In this document: positions 9,663-17,770 of the stretch, piece after piece | Position numbering within the stretch: position 1 is the stretch's first letter | Layout: every line of letters starts with the position of its first letter | Notes under the pieces: generated by a model | What the model was told of the DNA's origin: nothing | The model's input: the letters and a program-made list of their open reading frames with translations, nothing else | The model's database searches: none | Translations under genes and position numbers: made by a program | Assembly (NCBI GenBank): GCA_049514215.1 | Contig: JBEKVI010000005.1 | Location: 1-64,000 of the forward strand | Reading direction: 5' to 3' | Length of the DNA stretch: 64,000 nucleotides | DNA from: BOG-994 sp049514215 | GTDB lineage: Bacteria > Pseudomonadota > Gammaproteobacteria > Burkholderiales > Burkholderiaceae_D

Positions 9663-11435
9663 ATGGCCCGTTCCTCTTCCGACCCGTCTCCCTTTGCGAT
9701 ATTGCGTCGTCTGTGGCCCTTTCTCTTTCCCTATCGCTGGCGGCTTTTGACGGCTTTTCTTTTCTTGTGCGTGGCGGCCACTGCCACGCTCGTCGTACCA
9801 ATCGCCTTCAAGCAACTCATCGACCATGGCTTTACCCAGGGGCCACGCGGCCAGGCCGGTGTAAATCGCTACTTTCTGGGTCTGTTTGGCGTCTCCTCGA
9901 TCCTGGCCGTGGCCACGGCGGCGCGCTTTTACATGGTGAGCTGGCTCGGCGAGCGCATCGTCGCCGACATCCGGCGCGCGGTCTACGAACGCATGCTGCA
10001 GCAAAGCCCCGAATTCTTCGAGAGCACCCGTACGGGTGAAGTACTCTCCCGCCTAACGGTCGATACGACTCTCGTTCAGACCGTGGTCGGAACGAGCCTT
10101 TCCTTGGGCCTGCGCAATACTTTCTTGTTTGCAGGTGGCATGGTGATGCTGGCTGTCACCAGTGCCAAATTATTTCTCATCACGATTGGCCTTTTGGCCC
10201 TCGTCGTCGTTCCCATCGTGATTCTGGGCCGCCGTGTGCGCAAGCTTTCGCGTGCAAGCCAGGACCGGGTGGCCGATTCCTCGGCCATGGCAAGCGAGGT
10301 GCTCAATGCCATGAGCACGGTCCAGGCCTTCAATCAGGAAAATGAGGAGAGCAAGCGCTTTGGGGCGACCGTCGAAAACAGCTTTCAGACGGCGCTCAGA
10401 CGCACGCGCACACGCGCCTGGCTGACAGTGATCGTCATCCTGCTCGTATTTGGCGCCATCGTCTTTGTGCTCTGGCTTGGCGCCAGCGCCGTCATCGACG
10501 GCACGATGTCACCGGGCGCATTGGCCGCATTTGTCCTTTATGCCGGCTTGGTCGCGGGCGCCGTTGGCGCTCTGACCGAGACCTGGGGCGACGTGCTGCG
10601 TGCCGCCGGTGCCACCGAACGCTTGACCGAGCTGTTGGACGCGCAAACCTTTGTGAGCTCCCCCGAGCATCCCAAGAGCGTTTCGGCGCACGCGGCCGAT
10701 GGCACGATCCTGCGATTTGACCGTGTGGTCTTTCACTATCCCTCCCGTCCCGATCGCGCTGCGCTCGACGATTTCTCGTTGGAGATCAAAAGCGGCGAGA
10801 CCGTCGCCCTGGTCGGTCCGTCCGGTGCGGGCAAGTCGACCGTATTTCAGCTCCTGTTGCGCTTCTACGATCCGCAACAGGGCCGCATCCTGCTCAACGG
10901 CACCGCCATCGACGAACTGCCCCTGGCTGCGCTGCGCGAGCAGCTCGGAATCGTACCCCAGGACACGGTGATCTTTTCGACCGATGCCCTAGAGAACATC
11001 CGCTACGGCCGGCCCGGGGCGAGCGATACCGAAGTCATGGCGGCCGCGCGGGCTGCGCAGGCGCACGAGTTCATCGAGCAGTTGCCCGCCGGGTATCGAA
11101 CCTACCTGGGCGAGCGTGGCGTGCGCCTGTCGGGCGGCCAGCGGCAGCGCATCGCCATTGCGCGCGCGATTCTAAAGAACCCGCCGGTGCTGCTCCTGGA
11201 CGAGGCCACGAGCGCCCTGGATGCCGAGAGTGAATTCCTGGTGCAACGGGCGCTCGAGGCGGCGATGCAGAATCGCACGACGTTAGTGATCGCCCACCGC
11301 CTTGCGACCGTGCAAAAGGCCAATCGCATCATCGTCATGGATTCGGGTAGCGTGGTCGAGATCGGCTCGCACCTGCAGCTTGTGGGAAAAGGCGGTCTGT
11401 ATGCAAGGCTCGCGTCGCTGCAACTGGCGGCCTGA
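9663..11435 (+). CDS. ABC exporter, fused membrane and ATPase domains (MsbA/BAC type)
   Basis: 590-aa half-transporter expected to act as a homodimer in the inner membrane. About six transmembrane helices fill residues 15-310. The nucleotide-binding domain follows, with Walker A GPSGAGKST near residue 385, signature LSGGQRQRIAIARAI and Walker B VLLLDEATSALD, then the switch histidine in VIAHRLATV. The overall type resembles MsbA-like or ABCB-BAC exporters of lipids or hydrophobic compounds. It starts 49 bp after the AttH-like gene on the same strand and may be read with it. The substrate is not determinable; the true lipid A flippase could be encoded elsewhere. Confidence 0.9.
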   Translation: MARSSSDPSPFAILRRLWPFLFPYRWRLLTAFLFLCVAATATLVVPIAFKQLIDHGFTQGPRGQAGVNRYFLGLFGVSSILAVATAARFYMVSWLGERIVADIRRAVYERMLQQSPEFFESTRTGEVLSRLTVDTTLVQTVVGTSLSLGLRNTFLFAGGMVMLAVTSAKLFLITIGLLALVVVPIVILGRRVRKLSRASQDRVADSSAMASEVLNAMSTVQAFNQENEESKRFGATVENSFQTALRRTRTRAWLTVIVILLVFGAIVFVLWLGASAVIDGTMSPGALAAFVLYAGLVAGAVGALTETWGDVLRAAGATERLTELLDAQTFVSSPEHPKSVSAHAADGTILRFDRVVFHYPSRPDRAALDDFSLEIKSGETVALVGPSGAGKSTVFQLLLRFYDPQQGRILLNGTAIDELPLAALREQLGIVPQDTVIFSTDALENIRYGRPGASDTEVMAAARAAQAHEFIEQLPAGYRTYLGERGVRLSGGQRQRIAIARAILKNPPVLLLDEATSALDAESEFLVQRALEAAMQNRTTLVIAHRLATVQKANRIIVMDSGSVVEIGSHLQLVGKGGLYARLASLQLAA

Positions 11436-11492
11436 GTCTGTCGGGTCCCTGGGCCCCGCTCCGCTAGAATAGCGACCAAAGGAAGAGCTGGC

Positions 11493-12287
11493 ATGCGTCA
11501 ATACCTTGAATTCATGCGTTACGTCTACGAGAACGGTACGCCCAAGACCGATCGGACCGGTACCGGGACGCGCTCGGTGTTCGGATACCAGATGCGCTTT
11601 GACCTCGAGGAGGGATTTCCTCTGGTCACGACCAAGAAAATCCACACGCGCTCGGTCATCTACGAGCTTTTGTGGTTCCTGTCGGGGTCAACGAACGTGC
11701 GCTATTTGCAAGAGCATGGGGTCAGCATCTGGGACGAGTGGGCTGACGAAGAGGGCGAGCTGGGTCCGGTGTACGGTCACCAGTGGCGCTCCTGGCCCAG
11801 CCCCGATGGAGGACAGATCGATCAGATGACCCTCTTGCTGGAGCAAATCCGCGCCAACCCCGATTCGCGGCGGCTCATCGTGTCCGCCTGGAACGTGGGC
11901 GACATCCCGCGCATGGCACTGCCGCCCTGTCATGCCTTCTTCCAGTTTTATGTGGCCCAGGGTCGGCTGTCCTGTCAGCTCTACCAGCGCAGCGCCGACA
12001 TCTTTCTCGGCGTGCCCTTTAACATCGCCTCCTACGCGCTGCTCGTCTACATGATCGCGCAACAGTGTGACCTTGCGCCGGGTGAATTCGTATGGACCGG
12101 CGGCGACTGCCACATCTATAGCAATCATTCCGAGCAGGTCGAAACGCAGCTGTCCCGATCCCCGCATCCCCTGCCCCGTCTGAAGCTGGTGCGCCGTCCC
12201 GAGTCGCTCTTTGACTATCGCTACGAAGATTTTGCCATCGAGAACTATCACCCTCATCCGTCCATCAAGGCCCCGGTGGCGATCTAG
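11493..12287 (+). CDS. thyA: Thymidylate synthase
   Basis: Methylates dUMP to dTMP using 5,10-methylenetetrahydrofolate. The length of 264 aa equals the E. coli enzyme. The nucleophilic cysteine is Cys146 in LPPCHAFFQFYV, and the nucleotide-binding stretch QRSADIFLGVPFNIASYALL is intact. GGAAGAG stands before the ATG, and a TAGAAT -10-like hexamer lies at 11465-11470. The dihydrofolate reductase gene follows after 50 bp; it regenerates the folate that this enzyme oxidises, so a thyA-folA operon is likely. Confidence 0.98.
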   Translation: MRQYLEFMRYVYENGTPKTDRTGTGTRSVFGYQMRFDLEEGFPLVTTKKIHTRSVIYELLWFLSGSTNVRYLQEHGVSIWDEWADEEGELGPVYGHQWRSWPSPDGGQIDQMTLLLEQIRANPDSRRLIVSAWNVGDIPRMALPPCHAFFQFYVAQGRLSCQLYQRSADIFLGVPFNIASYALLVYMIAQQCDLAPGEFVWTGGDCHIYSNHSEQVETQLSRSPHPLPRLKLVRRPESLFDYRYEDFAIENYHPHPSIKAPVAI

Positions 12288-12337
12288 AAACGGTTGGCAA
12301 CTCTGAAGCTCTTTTTGGCCCCTTGTTCGGATCGCGC

Positions 12338-12820
12338 ATGTGCCGGCTCACCTTGATTGTGGCCATGGCGCGCAACCGCGTCATCGGTCGCGATAACGCG
12401 CTACCTTGGCGCCTGAAAGAGGACCTGGCGTACTTTCGGCGCGTGACGATGGGGCACGCCATCATCATGGGGCGCAGAACCTATGAATCGATCGGACGGC
12501 CGCTCCCGGGTCGACGCACCATCGTCGTTACGCGCCAGAAGACCTGGCAGGCCCCAGGAGTCGAGACCGCGGGCTCGCTTCGGGACGCTTGCGACCGGTG
12601 CGCAATAGACGAAGTGGCCTTTCTGACGGGCGGAGCAGAACTCTTCCGGGAAGGGCTATTGTCCGCCGAGCGACTCTTTGTGACCGAGATTGATCGGGAC
12701 TACCCGGGGGACACCTACTTTCCTGCCATTCCCGAGGAATTTCGCGAGACCGAGCGCTCGCATCACCAAGACCAAGCCGATCCGACGCTACGCTATGATT
12801 TTGTGACGTACGAACGTTAA
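12338..12820 (+). CDS. folA: Dihydrofolate reductase
   Basis: Reduces dihydrofolate to tetrahydrofolate with NADPH. From the ATG at 12338 it is 160 aa, normal for the family. N-terminal LTLIVAMARNRVIGRDNALPW is the classic substrate-loop region, and the acidic residue of LKEDL (Asp29) aligns with the catalytic Asp27 of E. coli. GRRTYESIGRPLPGR and TGGAELF are the cofactor-binding motifs. A TTG at 12323 would add five residues; the ATG is preferred on alignment although its ribosome site is weak. It lies directly behind thyA. Confidence 0.96.
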   Translation: MCRLTLIVAMARNRVIGRDNALPWRLKEDLAYFRRVTMGHAIIMGRRTYESIGRPLPGRRTIVVTRQKTWQAPGVETAGSLRDACDRCAIDEVAFLTGGAELFREGLLSAERLFVTEIDRDYPGDTYFPAIPEEFRETERSHHQDQADPTLRYDFVTYER

Positions 12821-12853
12821 AACAATGTGCGGGCCAACCCGCGAGAGGGAGTC

Positions 12854-13435
12854 ATGATGAGTGAGGAAGCCTTTGAAGTCCGTGGAGCCCACGAGGATCA
12901 TCTGGAGCACGCCGCCGAGAGCGGGGGACACGACCCTTTCTCCGGTCGCATTGCGATGACCACGGCGTTGCTGGCCACGCTTGGCGCCATGTTCGGCTAC
13001 ATGGCCGGTCTCACCCAGGCCGATGCAAGCCTCTACAAGAGTACCGCCGCGATCCGCACGACGGAGGCCTCCGATCAGTGGAACTACTATCAGGCCAAGG
13101 GCAACAAGCAGAATCTCGCTGAGCTCGGTGTCGCGCTGGGAGCAGCCGATCAGAAGCCGAAATTCGCCTCCGATGTCGAACGCTATGGTCGGGAGAAGGA
13201 CGAAATCAAGGCCGAGGCCCAGCGTTTGACCGAGGAGTCCCGAAAGATGGATCGCCTCTCGGAGGAGTCGATGCATGTGCATCATCGCTGGGCGCAGGCG
13301 ACGACACTGTTGCAAATATCGATCGCCATGGCGGCGATAGCGCTTCTGACCCGCAAGACCTGGCTGCAATATCTGGTCTACGCATTTGCAGGATTGGGCG
13401 GGGTGCTTGGAGCACTCGCGGTGGCCAGCATCTAG
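12854..13435 (+). CDS. DUF4337-family membrane protein
   Basis: 193-aa protein of unknown function that fits the DUF4337 pattern: an acidic, His-rich N-terminus (EVRGAHEDHLEHAAE), a first membrane helix (ALLATLGAMFGYMAGL), a long charged, probably coiled-coil stretch of about 90 residues with a conserved QWNYYQAK-like core, and two C-terminal helices. The start is set at the ATG right after GAGAGGGAG; a second ATG follows immediately. It lies 33 bp after folA and 10 bp before the aldolase-like gene on the same strand. Family membership is from pattern memory; no function is proposed. Confidence 0.8.
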   Translation: MMSEEAFEVRGAHEDHLEHAAESGGHDPFSGRIAMTTALLATLGAMFGYMAGLTQADASLYKSTAAIRTTEASDQWNYYQAKGNKQNLAELGVALGAADQKPKFASDVERYGREKDEIKAEAQRLTEESRKMDRLSEESMHVHHRWAQATTLLQISIAMAAIALLTRKTWLQYLVYAFAGLGGVLGALAVASI

Positions 13436-13445
13436 GCAAAGCCTC

Positions 13446-14564
13446 ATGCCGCTTTCCCTGCGCCCCGCAAACCCGGGAGAGGCCGCCAGCCAGATCGACA
13501 CGCCCGCCTTGATCCTCGATCTCGACGCCTTCGAGCGCAATCTGGCGCGCCTCATGGCCGAGGTCAAGCACTCGGGGTTACGCGTGAGGCCCCATGCGAA
13601 AAGTCACAAATGCCCTGAGATCGCGCGCCGCCAGATGGCGCTCGGCGCCGTGGGCATCTGCTGCCAGAAGGTGAGCGAGGCCGAGATCTTCGCCCGCGCC
13701 GGCATCACCGATATCCTGGTGACCAACGAGGTCGTGGGCGCGAAAAAACTCGCGCGCCTGGTCTCGCTCGCGAGCCAGACCCATTTGGGCGTACTCGTCG
13801 ATGCCGAGTCCGCCTTGCGCGAGCTGGGTGCGAGTGCGACTGCGAAGGCGGTGTCCATCGACGTCTACATCGAAGTCGACGTCGGTGCCGCTCGTTGCGG
13901 GGTCGCGCCGGGTCTGCCCGCCGTCGCGCTCGCAAAAGCGATGCAGGCCTATCCGGGTCTTCACTTCAAGGGCCTGCACTGCTATCACGGGCTCGCCCAG
14001 CACTTGCGTTCGCCCAAGGAACGCACCGAAGCGATCGCACAGGCCGCAAGGGCCGCCTCGAATACCCGGCAGGCTCTTTCGGATGCCGGATTTCCTGTGG
14101 AGACCATCACCGGAGCGGGCACCGGAAGCTTTCGCCTGGAGCGCGATTCAGGGGTGTTCACGGAACTGCAGCCGGGGTCCTATATCTTCATGGATCGCGA
14201 CTATGCAATCAATCAGCTAGCGCCAGGCGAGGTCCCTTTCGAGCACGCTCTTTTTATCGAAACGGCGGTCATGAGCCTGGCCGGGGAACATCGGGCGGTC
14301 GTTGATGCAGGCCTGAAGGCCTCGAGCATCGACTCGGGCTTGCCGATGGTATGGCAACGCGACGGTCTTCAGTACCAAAAGGCCTCCGATGAGCATGGGG
14401 TCTTGGAGGTGCGCGAGGACATCGTCCTCGCTCTCGGAGAACATCTTCGGCTCGTGCCGGGTCATTGCGATCCGACCGTTAACCTCTACGATTGGCTGGT
14501 GTGCATGCGCCGGGACACCGTCGAGGCGCTCTGGCCGATCGAAGCACGCGGCGCGCTGCTCTAG
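13446..14564 (+). CDS. D-threonine aldolase-like PLP enzyme (DSD1 family)
   Basis: 372-aa fold-type III PLP enzyme (alanine-racemase-like barrel followed by a beta domain). DTPALILDLDAFERN is the typical N-terminus, and the PLP lysine is in RPHAKSHKC near residue 60. The C-terminal HCDPTVNLYD contains the His and Cys expected to bind the divalent metal in D-threonine aldolase and D-serine dehydratase relatives. Likely reactions are cleavage of D-threonine or another D-3-hydroxy amino acid to glycine and aldehyde, or dehydration of a D-hydroxy amino acid; sequence alone does not decide. ATG 13446 is chosen because upstream in-frame sequence overlaps the DUF4337 gene. Confidence 0.85.
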   Translation: MPLSLRPANPGEAASQIDTPALILDLDAFERNLARLMAEVKHSGLRVRPHAKSHKCPEIARRQMALGAVGICCQKVSEAEIFARAGITDILVTNEVVGAKKLARLVSLASQTHLGVLVDAESALRELGASATAKAVSIDVYIEVDVGAARCGVAPGLPAVALAKAMQAYPGLHFKGLHCYHGLAQHLRSPKERTEAIAQAARAASNTRQALSDAGFPVETITGAGTGSFRLERDSGVFTELQPGSYIFMDRDYAINQLAPGEVPFEHALFIETAVMSLAGEHRAVVDAGLKASSIDSGLPMVWQRDGLQYQKASDEHGVLEVREDIVLALGEHLRLVPGHCDPTVNLYDWLVCMRRDTVEALWPIEARGALL

Positions 14565-14625
14565 GCAAGACCACGCACGTCGGCCGGCGCAGAGGCGCCC
14601 ATGACCGGCACCTCCCGGGCGTCCT

Positions 14626-16890
14626 CTAGGCTCTTACGCAATCGACGAAATAATGGGTCGTGCCGTCGATCTCGCGTTCGACTAACCCGTGGATGTCGGT
14701 CTCGAATCCGGGAAAGCTCGCATTGAACATGCGTGCGAACTTCAGATAGTCGACGATGGTCCGGTTAAAACGCTCACCCGGAATGAGAAGAGGGATCCCC
14801 GGCGGATAGGGCGTCAAGAGCACCGTCGTGATGCGGCCTTCGAGTTCATCGATCTCGACGCGGTCCATCTCTCGGTGCGCCATCTTGGCGTAGGCCTCGG
14901 TCGGCCGCATCGCCGGCTCCATGTCGGACAAGTACATCTCGGTGGTCACACGCGCGACGTCGTGCGAGCGGTACATGTCGTGGATCTGCTGACAAAGCTC
15001 ACGGAGTCCGACTTTCTCGTAGCGTGGATAGGCGGCACAGAACTCCGGAAGGATCCGCCAGATCGGCTGATTCTTGTCGTAGTCGTCCTTGAACTGCTGC
15101 AGCGCCGTCAACAACGTGTTCCAGCGTCCCTTGGTGATCCCGATGGTGAACATGATGAAAAACGAATACAGACCGGTCTTCTCGACGATCACGCCGTGCT
15201 CGGACAGGTACTTGGTCACGATCGCCGCCGGAATTCCCGATTTCGCAAATTTCCCCGAGACATCAAGACCGGGGGTGATGATCGTGGCCTTGATCGGGTC
15301 GAGCATGTTAAAGCCATTGGCGAGATTGCCGAATCCGTGCCACTTTTCGTTGGCTTTGAGCAACCAGTCCTCGCGCGAGCCGATGCCATCCTCGGCAAGC
15401 CGATCCGGGCCCCAGACCTTGAACCACCAGTCGCGGCCGAATTCGGCGTCGACCTTGCGCATCGCACGACGGAAATCGAGCGCCTCAAGGATGCTCTCCT
15501 CGACCAAGGCCGTGCCCCCGGGAGGCTCCATCATCGCGGCCGCCACGTCGCACGAGGCGATGATGGCGTACTGGGGACTGGTCGACGTGTGCATGAGGTA
15601 GGCCTCGTTGAACACGTTCACGTCCAGCTTATGGGCCTCGGACTCGCTCACGAGAATCTGCGAGGCCTGGGACAGCCCCGCAAGGAGCTTGTGGGTCGAC
15701 TGCGTGGAAAAGATCATCGACTCCTTCGGTCGCGGTCGGTCCCGGCCGATGGCGTGCATGTCCTTGTAGAAATCGTGGAATGTGGCGTGAGGCAACCAGG
15801 CCTCGTCGAAATGCAAGGTGTCGATCTGACCGTCGAGGATGCGCTTGAGCGATTCGACGTTGTAGATCACACCGTCGTAGGTCGATTGCGTCAGGGTCAG
15901 GATGCGCGGCTTGGTCGATCCGCCGCGCTGCATGACCTCGCGCGCAAAGGGGTTTGCCTCGATCTTCCTGCGGATGCTGGCCGGCTCGAACTCTTCGATC
16001 GGAATGGGCCCGATGATGCCCAGATGATTGCGCTTGGGCATCAGAAACACCGGGATGGCTCCCGTCATGGTGATGGCGTGAAGGATCGATTTGTGGCAAT
16101 TGCGATCGACCACGACGATGTCGTCCCGGGCGACATTGGCGTGCCAGACCATCTTGTTGGACGTCGATGTGCCGTTGGTGACAAAGTAGCAGTGGTCGGC
16201 GCTAAAGATGCGGGCGGCATTGCGTTCGGATGCCGCTACAGGTCCGGTATGGTCAAGCAGTTGCCCGAGTTCGTCGACCGCGTTGCACACATCCGCGCGC
16301 AGCATGTTCTCGCCAAAGAACTGGTGGAACATCTGGCCGACCGGGCTTTTGAGGAAAGCCACACCCCCCGAATGCCCGGGACAGTGCCAGGAATAGGATC
16401 CGTCCTGCGCATAATGCACAAGGGCCCGGAAAAAGGGGGGTGCCAAGCCGTCGAGATAGGAGCGCGCCTCGCGGATGATGTGTCGCGCCACGAACTCGGG
16501 CGTGTCCTCGAACATGTGGATGAAGCCATGCAACTCGCGCAGCACGTCATTGGGGATGTGGCGCGAGGTGCGGGTCTCGCCGTAGATGAAAATGGGAATA
16601 TCGGCATTCTTGAAGCGAATTTCGCTGATGAACGCCCTCAATGATCGCAGCGCCACCTCCATCTCGACCTGGCTTCCCCCGCCAAATTCCTCGTCGTCGA
16701 TGGACAAGATGAAAGCCGAGGCCCGCGACTGCTGCTGGGCGAACTGCGACAGATCCCCGTAGCTGGTCACGCCAAGGACCTCCATGCCCTCGGTTTCTAT
16801 GGCGTCGGCGAGCGCGCGAATGCCTAATCCCGACGTGTTCTCGGAGCGGAAATCTTCGTCGATGATGACAATCGGGAAACGAAATTTCAT
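14626..16890 (-). CDS. Fold-III Orn/Lys/Arg decarboxylase
   Basis: 754-aa PLP-dependent basic amino-acid decarboxylase of the large inducible (AdiA/LdcI/SpeF-like) type. It has an N-terminal response-regulator-like wing domain (about residues 1-125), a PLP core with the Schiff-base lysine in STQSTHKLLAGLSQASQI, and a C-terminal domain. The ATG at 16890 begins MKFRFPIVIIDEDF; upstream in-frame codons lack family similarity. The product would be putrescine, cadaverine or agmatine, for polyamine supply or acid resistance. The specific substrate cannot be assigned. It is on the same strand as dcd, 170 bp downstream of it. Confidence 0.9.
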   Translation of the reverse strand: MKFRFPIVIIDEDFRSENTSGLGIRALADAIETEGMEVLGVTSYGDLSQFAQQQSRASAFILSIDDEEFGGGSQVEMEVALRSLRAFISEIRFKNADIPIFIYGETRTSRHIPNDVLRELHGFIHMFEDTPEFVARHIIREARSYLDGLAPPFFRALVHYAQDGSYSWHCPGHSGGVAFLKSPVGQMFHQFFGENMLRADVCNAVDELGQLLDHTGPVAASERNAARIFSADHCYFVTNGTSTSNKMVWHANVARDDIVVVDRNCHKSILHAITMTGAIPVFLMPKRNHLGIIGPIPIEEFEPASIRRKIEANPFAREVMQRGGSTKPRILTLTQSTYDGVIYNVESLKRILDGQIDTLHFDEAWLPHATFHDFYKDMHAIGRDRPRPKESMIFSTQSTHKLLAGLSQASQILVSESEAHKLDVNVFNEAYLMHTSTSPQYAIIASCDVAAAMMEPPGGTALVEESILEALDFRRAMRKVDAEFGRDWWFKVWGPDRLAEDGIGSREDWLLKANEKWHGFGNLANGFNMLDPIKATIITPGLDVSGKFAKSGIPAAIVTKYLSEHGVIVEKTGLYSFFIMFTIGITKGRWNTLLTALQQFKDDYDKNQPIWRILPEFCAAYPRYEKVGLRELCQQIHDMYRSHDVARVTTEMYLSDMEPAMRPTEAYAKMAHREMDRVEIDELEGRITTVLLTPYPPGIPLLIPGERFNRTIVDYLKFARMFNASFPGFETDIHGLVEREIDGTTHYFVDCVRA

Positions 16891-17060
16891 GGCACTCTCA
16901 CTTTGACAAACGGCTGGGATCAGCCCGAAAAAAAAACAGGCCACCCTCGTGAGTTCAGGGACACCCTAAGTTGAAGGCGCCCGGCACAAGCGGTAGCAGG
17001 AAGTATGACCGGTGAGCTTACAGCGCAAGCGCACCACCAAGGGGTGCAAGGGATCTCAAG

Positions 17061-17627
17061 TTACGTCTTGGGCAGTGTCACGCCGCGCTGCCCCTGATAC
17101 TTGCCGCCACGGTCCTTGTAGGAGGTCTCGCAGACTTCATCGCTTTCAAAAAACAGAACTTGTGCGACGCCCTCGTTGGCGTAGATCTTGGCCGGCAAGG
17201 GCGTGGTGTTGGAGAACTCCAGCGTGACAAAGCCTTCCCACTCCGGTTCGAAGGGTGTCACGTTGACGATGATCCCGCAACGGGCGTAGGTGCTCTTGCC
17301 CAGACAGACGGTCAAGACCGAGCGCGGGATGCGGAAATACTCGACCGTGCGGGCCAGCGCAAACGAATTGGGCGGGATGATGCAAACCTCGCCCCGAAAG
17401 TCAACGAACGACTTCTCATCGAAGTTTTTGGGATCGACGATGGTGCTGTTGATGTTGGTGAAGATCTTGAATTCGTCCGCGCAGCGGATATCGTAGCCAT
17501 AACTCGAGGTGCCGTAGCTGACGATCTTCTGATCGCCACTAAAGCGCACCTGGCCAGGCTCGAAGGGCTCGATCATGCCGTGATCTTGCGCCATCTGGCG
17601 GATCCATCTGTCGGATTTGATGCTCAT
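17061..17627 (-). CDS. dcd: dCTP deaminase
   Basis: Deaminates dCTP to dUTP, feeding dUMP for thymidylate synthase (thyA lies about 5 kb away). The 188-aa length from the ATG at 17627 is exactly that of proteobacterial Dcd. MSIKSDRWIRQMA, SSYGYDIRC, the central GKSTYARCGIIVNVTPFEPEWEG and the EFSNTTPLPAKIYANEG stretch are family hallmarks, and the catalytic glutamate is in VTLEFSN. An in-frame extension to 17690 lacks similarity and is ignored. It is divergent from metG, with a 143-bp intergenic region. Confidence 0.96.
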   Translation of the reverse strand: MSIKSDRWIRQMAQDHGMIEPFEPGQVRFSGDQKIVSYGTSSYGYDIRCADEFKIFTNINSTIVDPKNFDEKSFVDFRGEVCIIPPNSFALARTVEYFRIPRSVLTVCLGKSTYARCGIIVNVTPFEPEWEGFVTLEFSNTTPLPAKIYANEGVAQVLFFESDEVCETSYKDRGGKYQGQRGVTLPKT

Positions 17628-17770
17628 CGGCCGCCGTCCAAGGGAAAAGTCTGGTGCCGGAATTGTCCAGAAGAAGGAGTCAAAAGACAAGCGCGCCGTG
17701 GGTCGGGTTTAGCGCGCTTGACCTTGCTGCTAATATGAAGATCTCGCCACTTTGACTTTACGCAACGCCT

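Noticed and set aside
14689..16644. 651-codon open frame antisense to the fold-III decarboxylase
   Set aside because: Arg/His/Asp-rich translation with no recognisable domain; a GC-rich shadow of a well-conserved gene.
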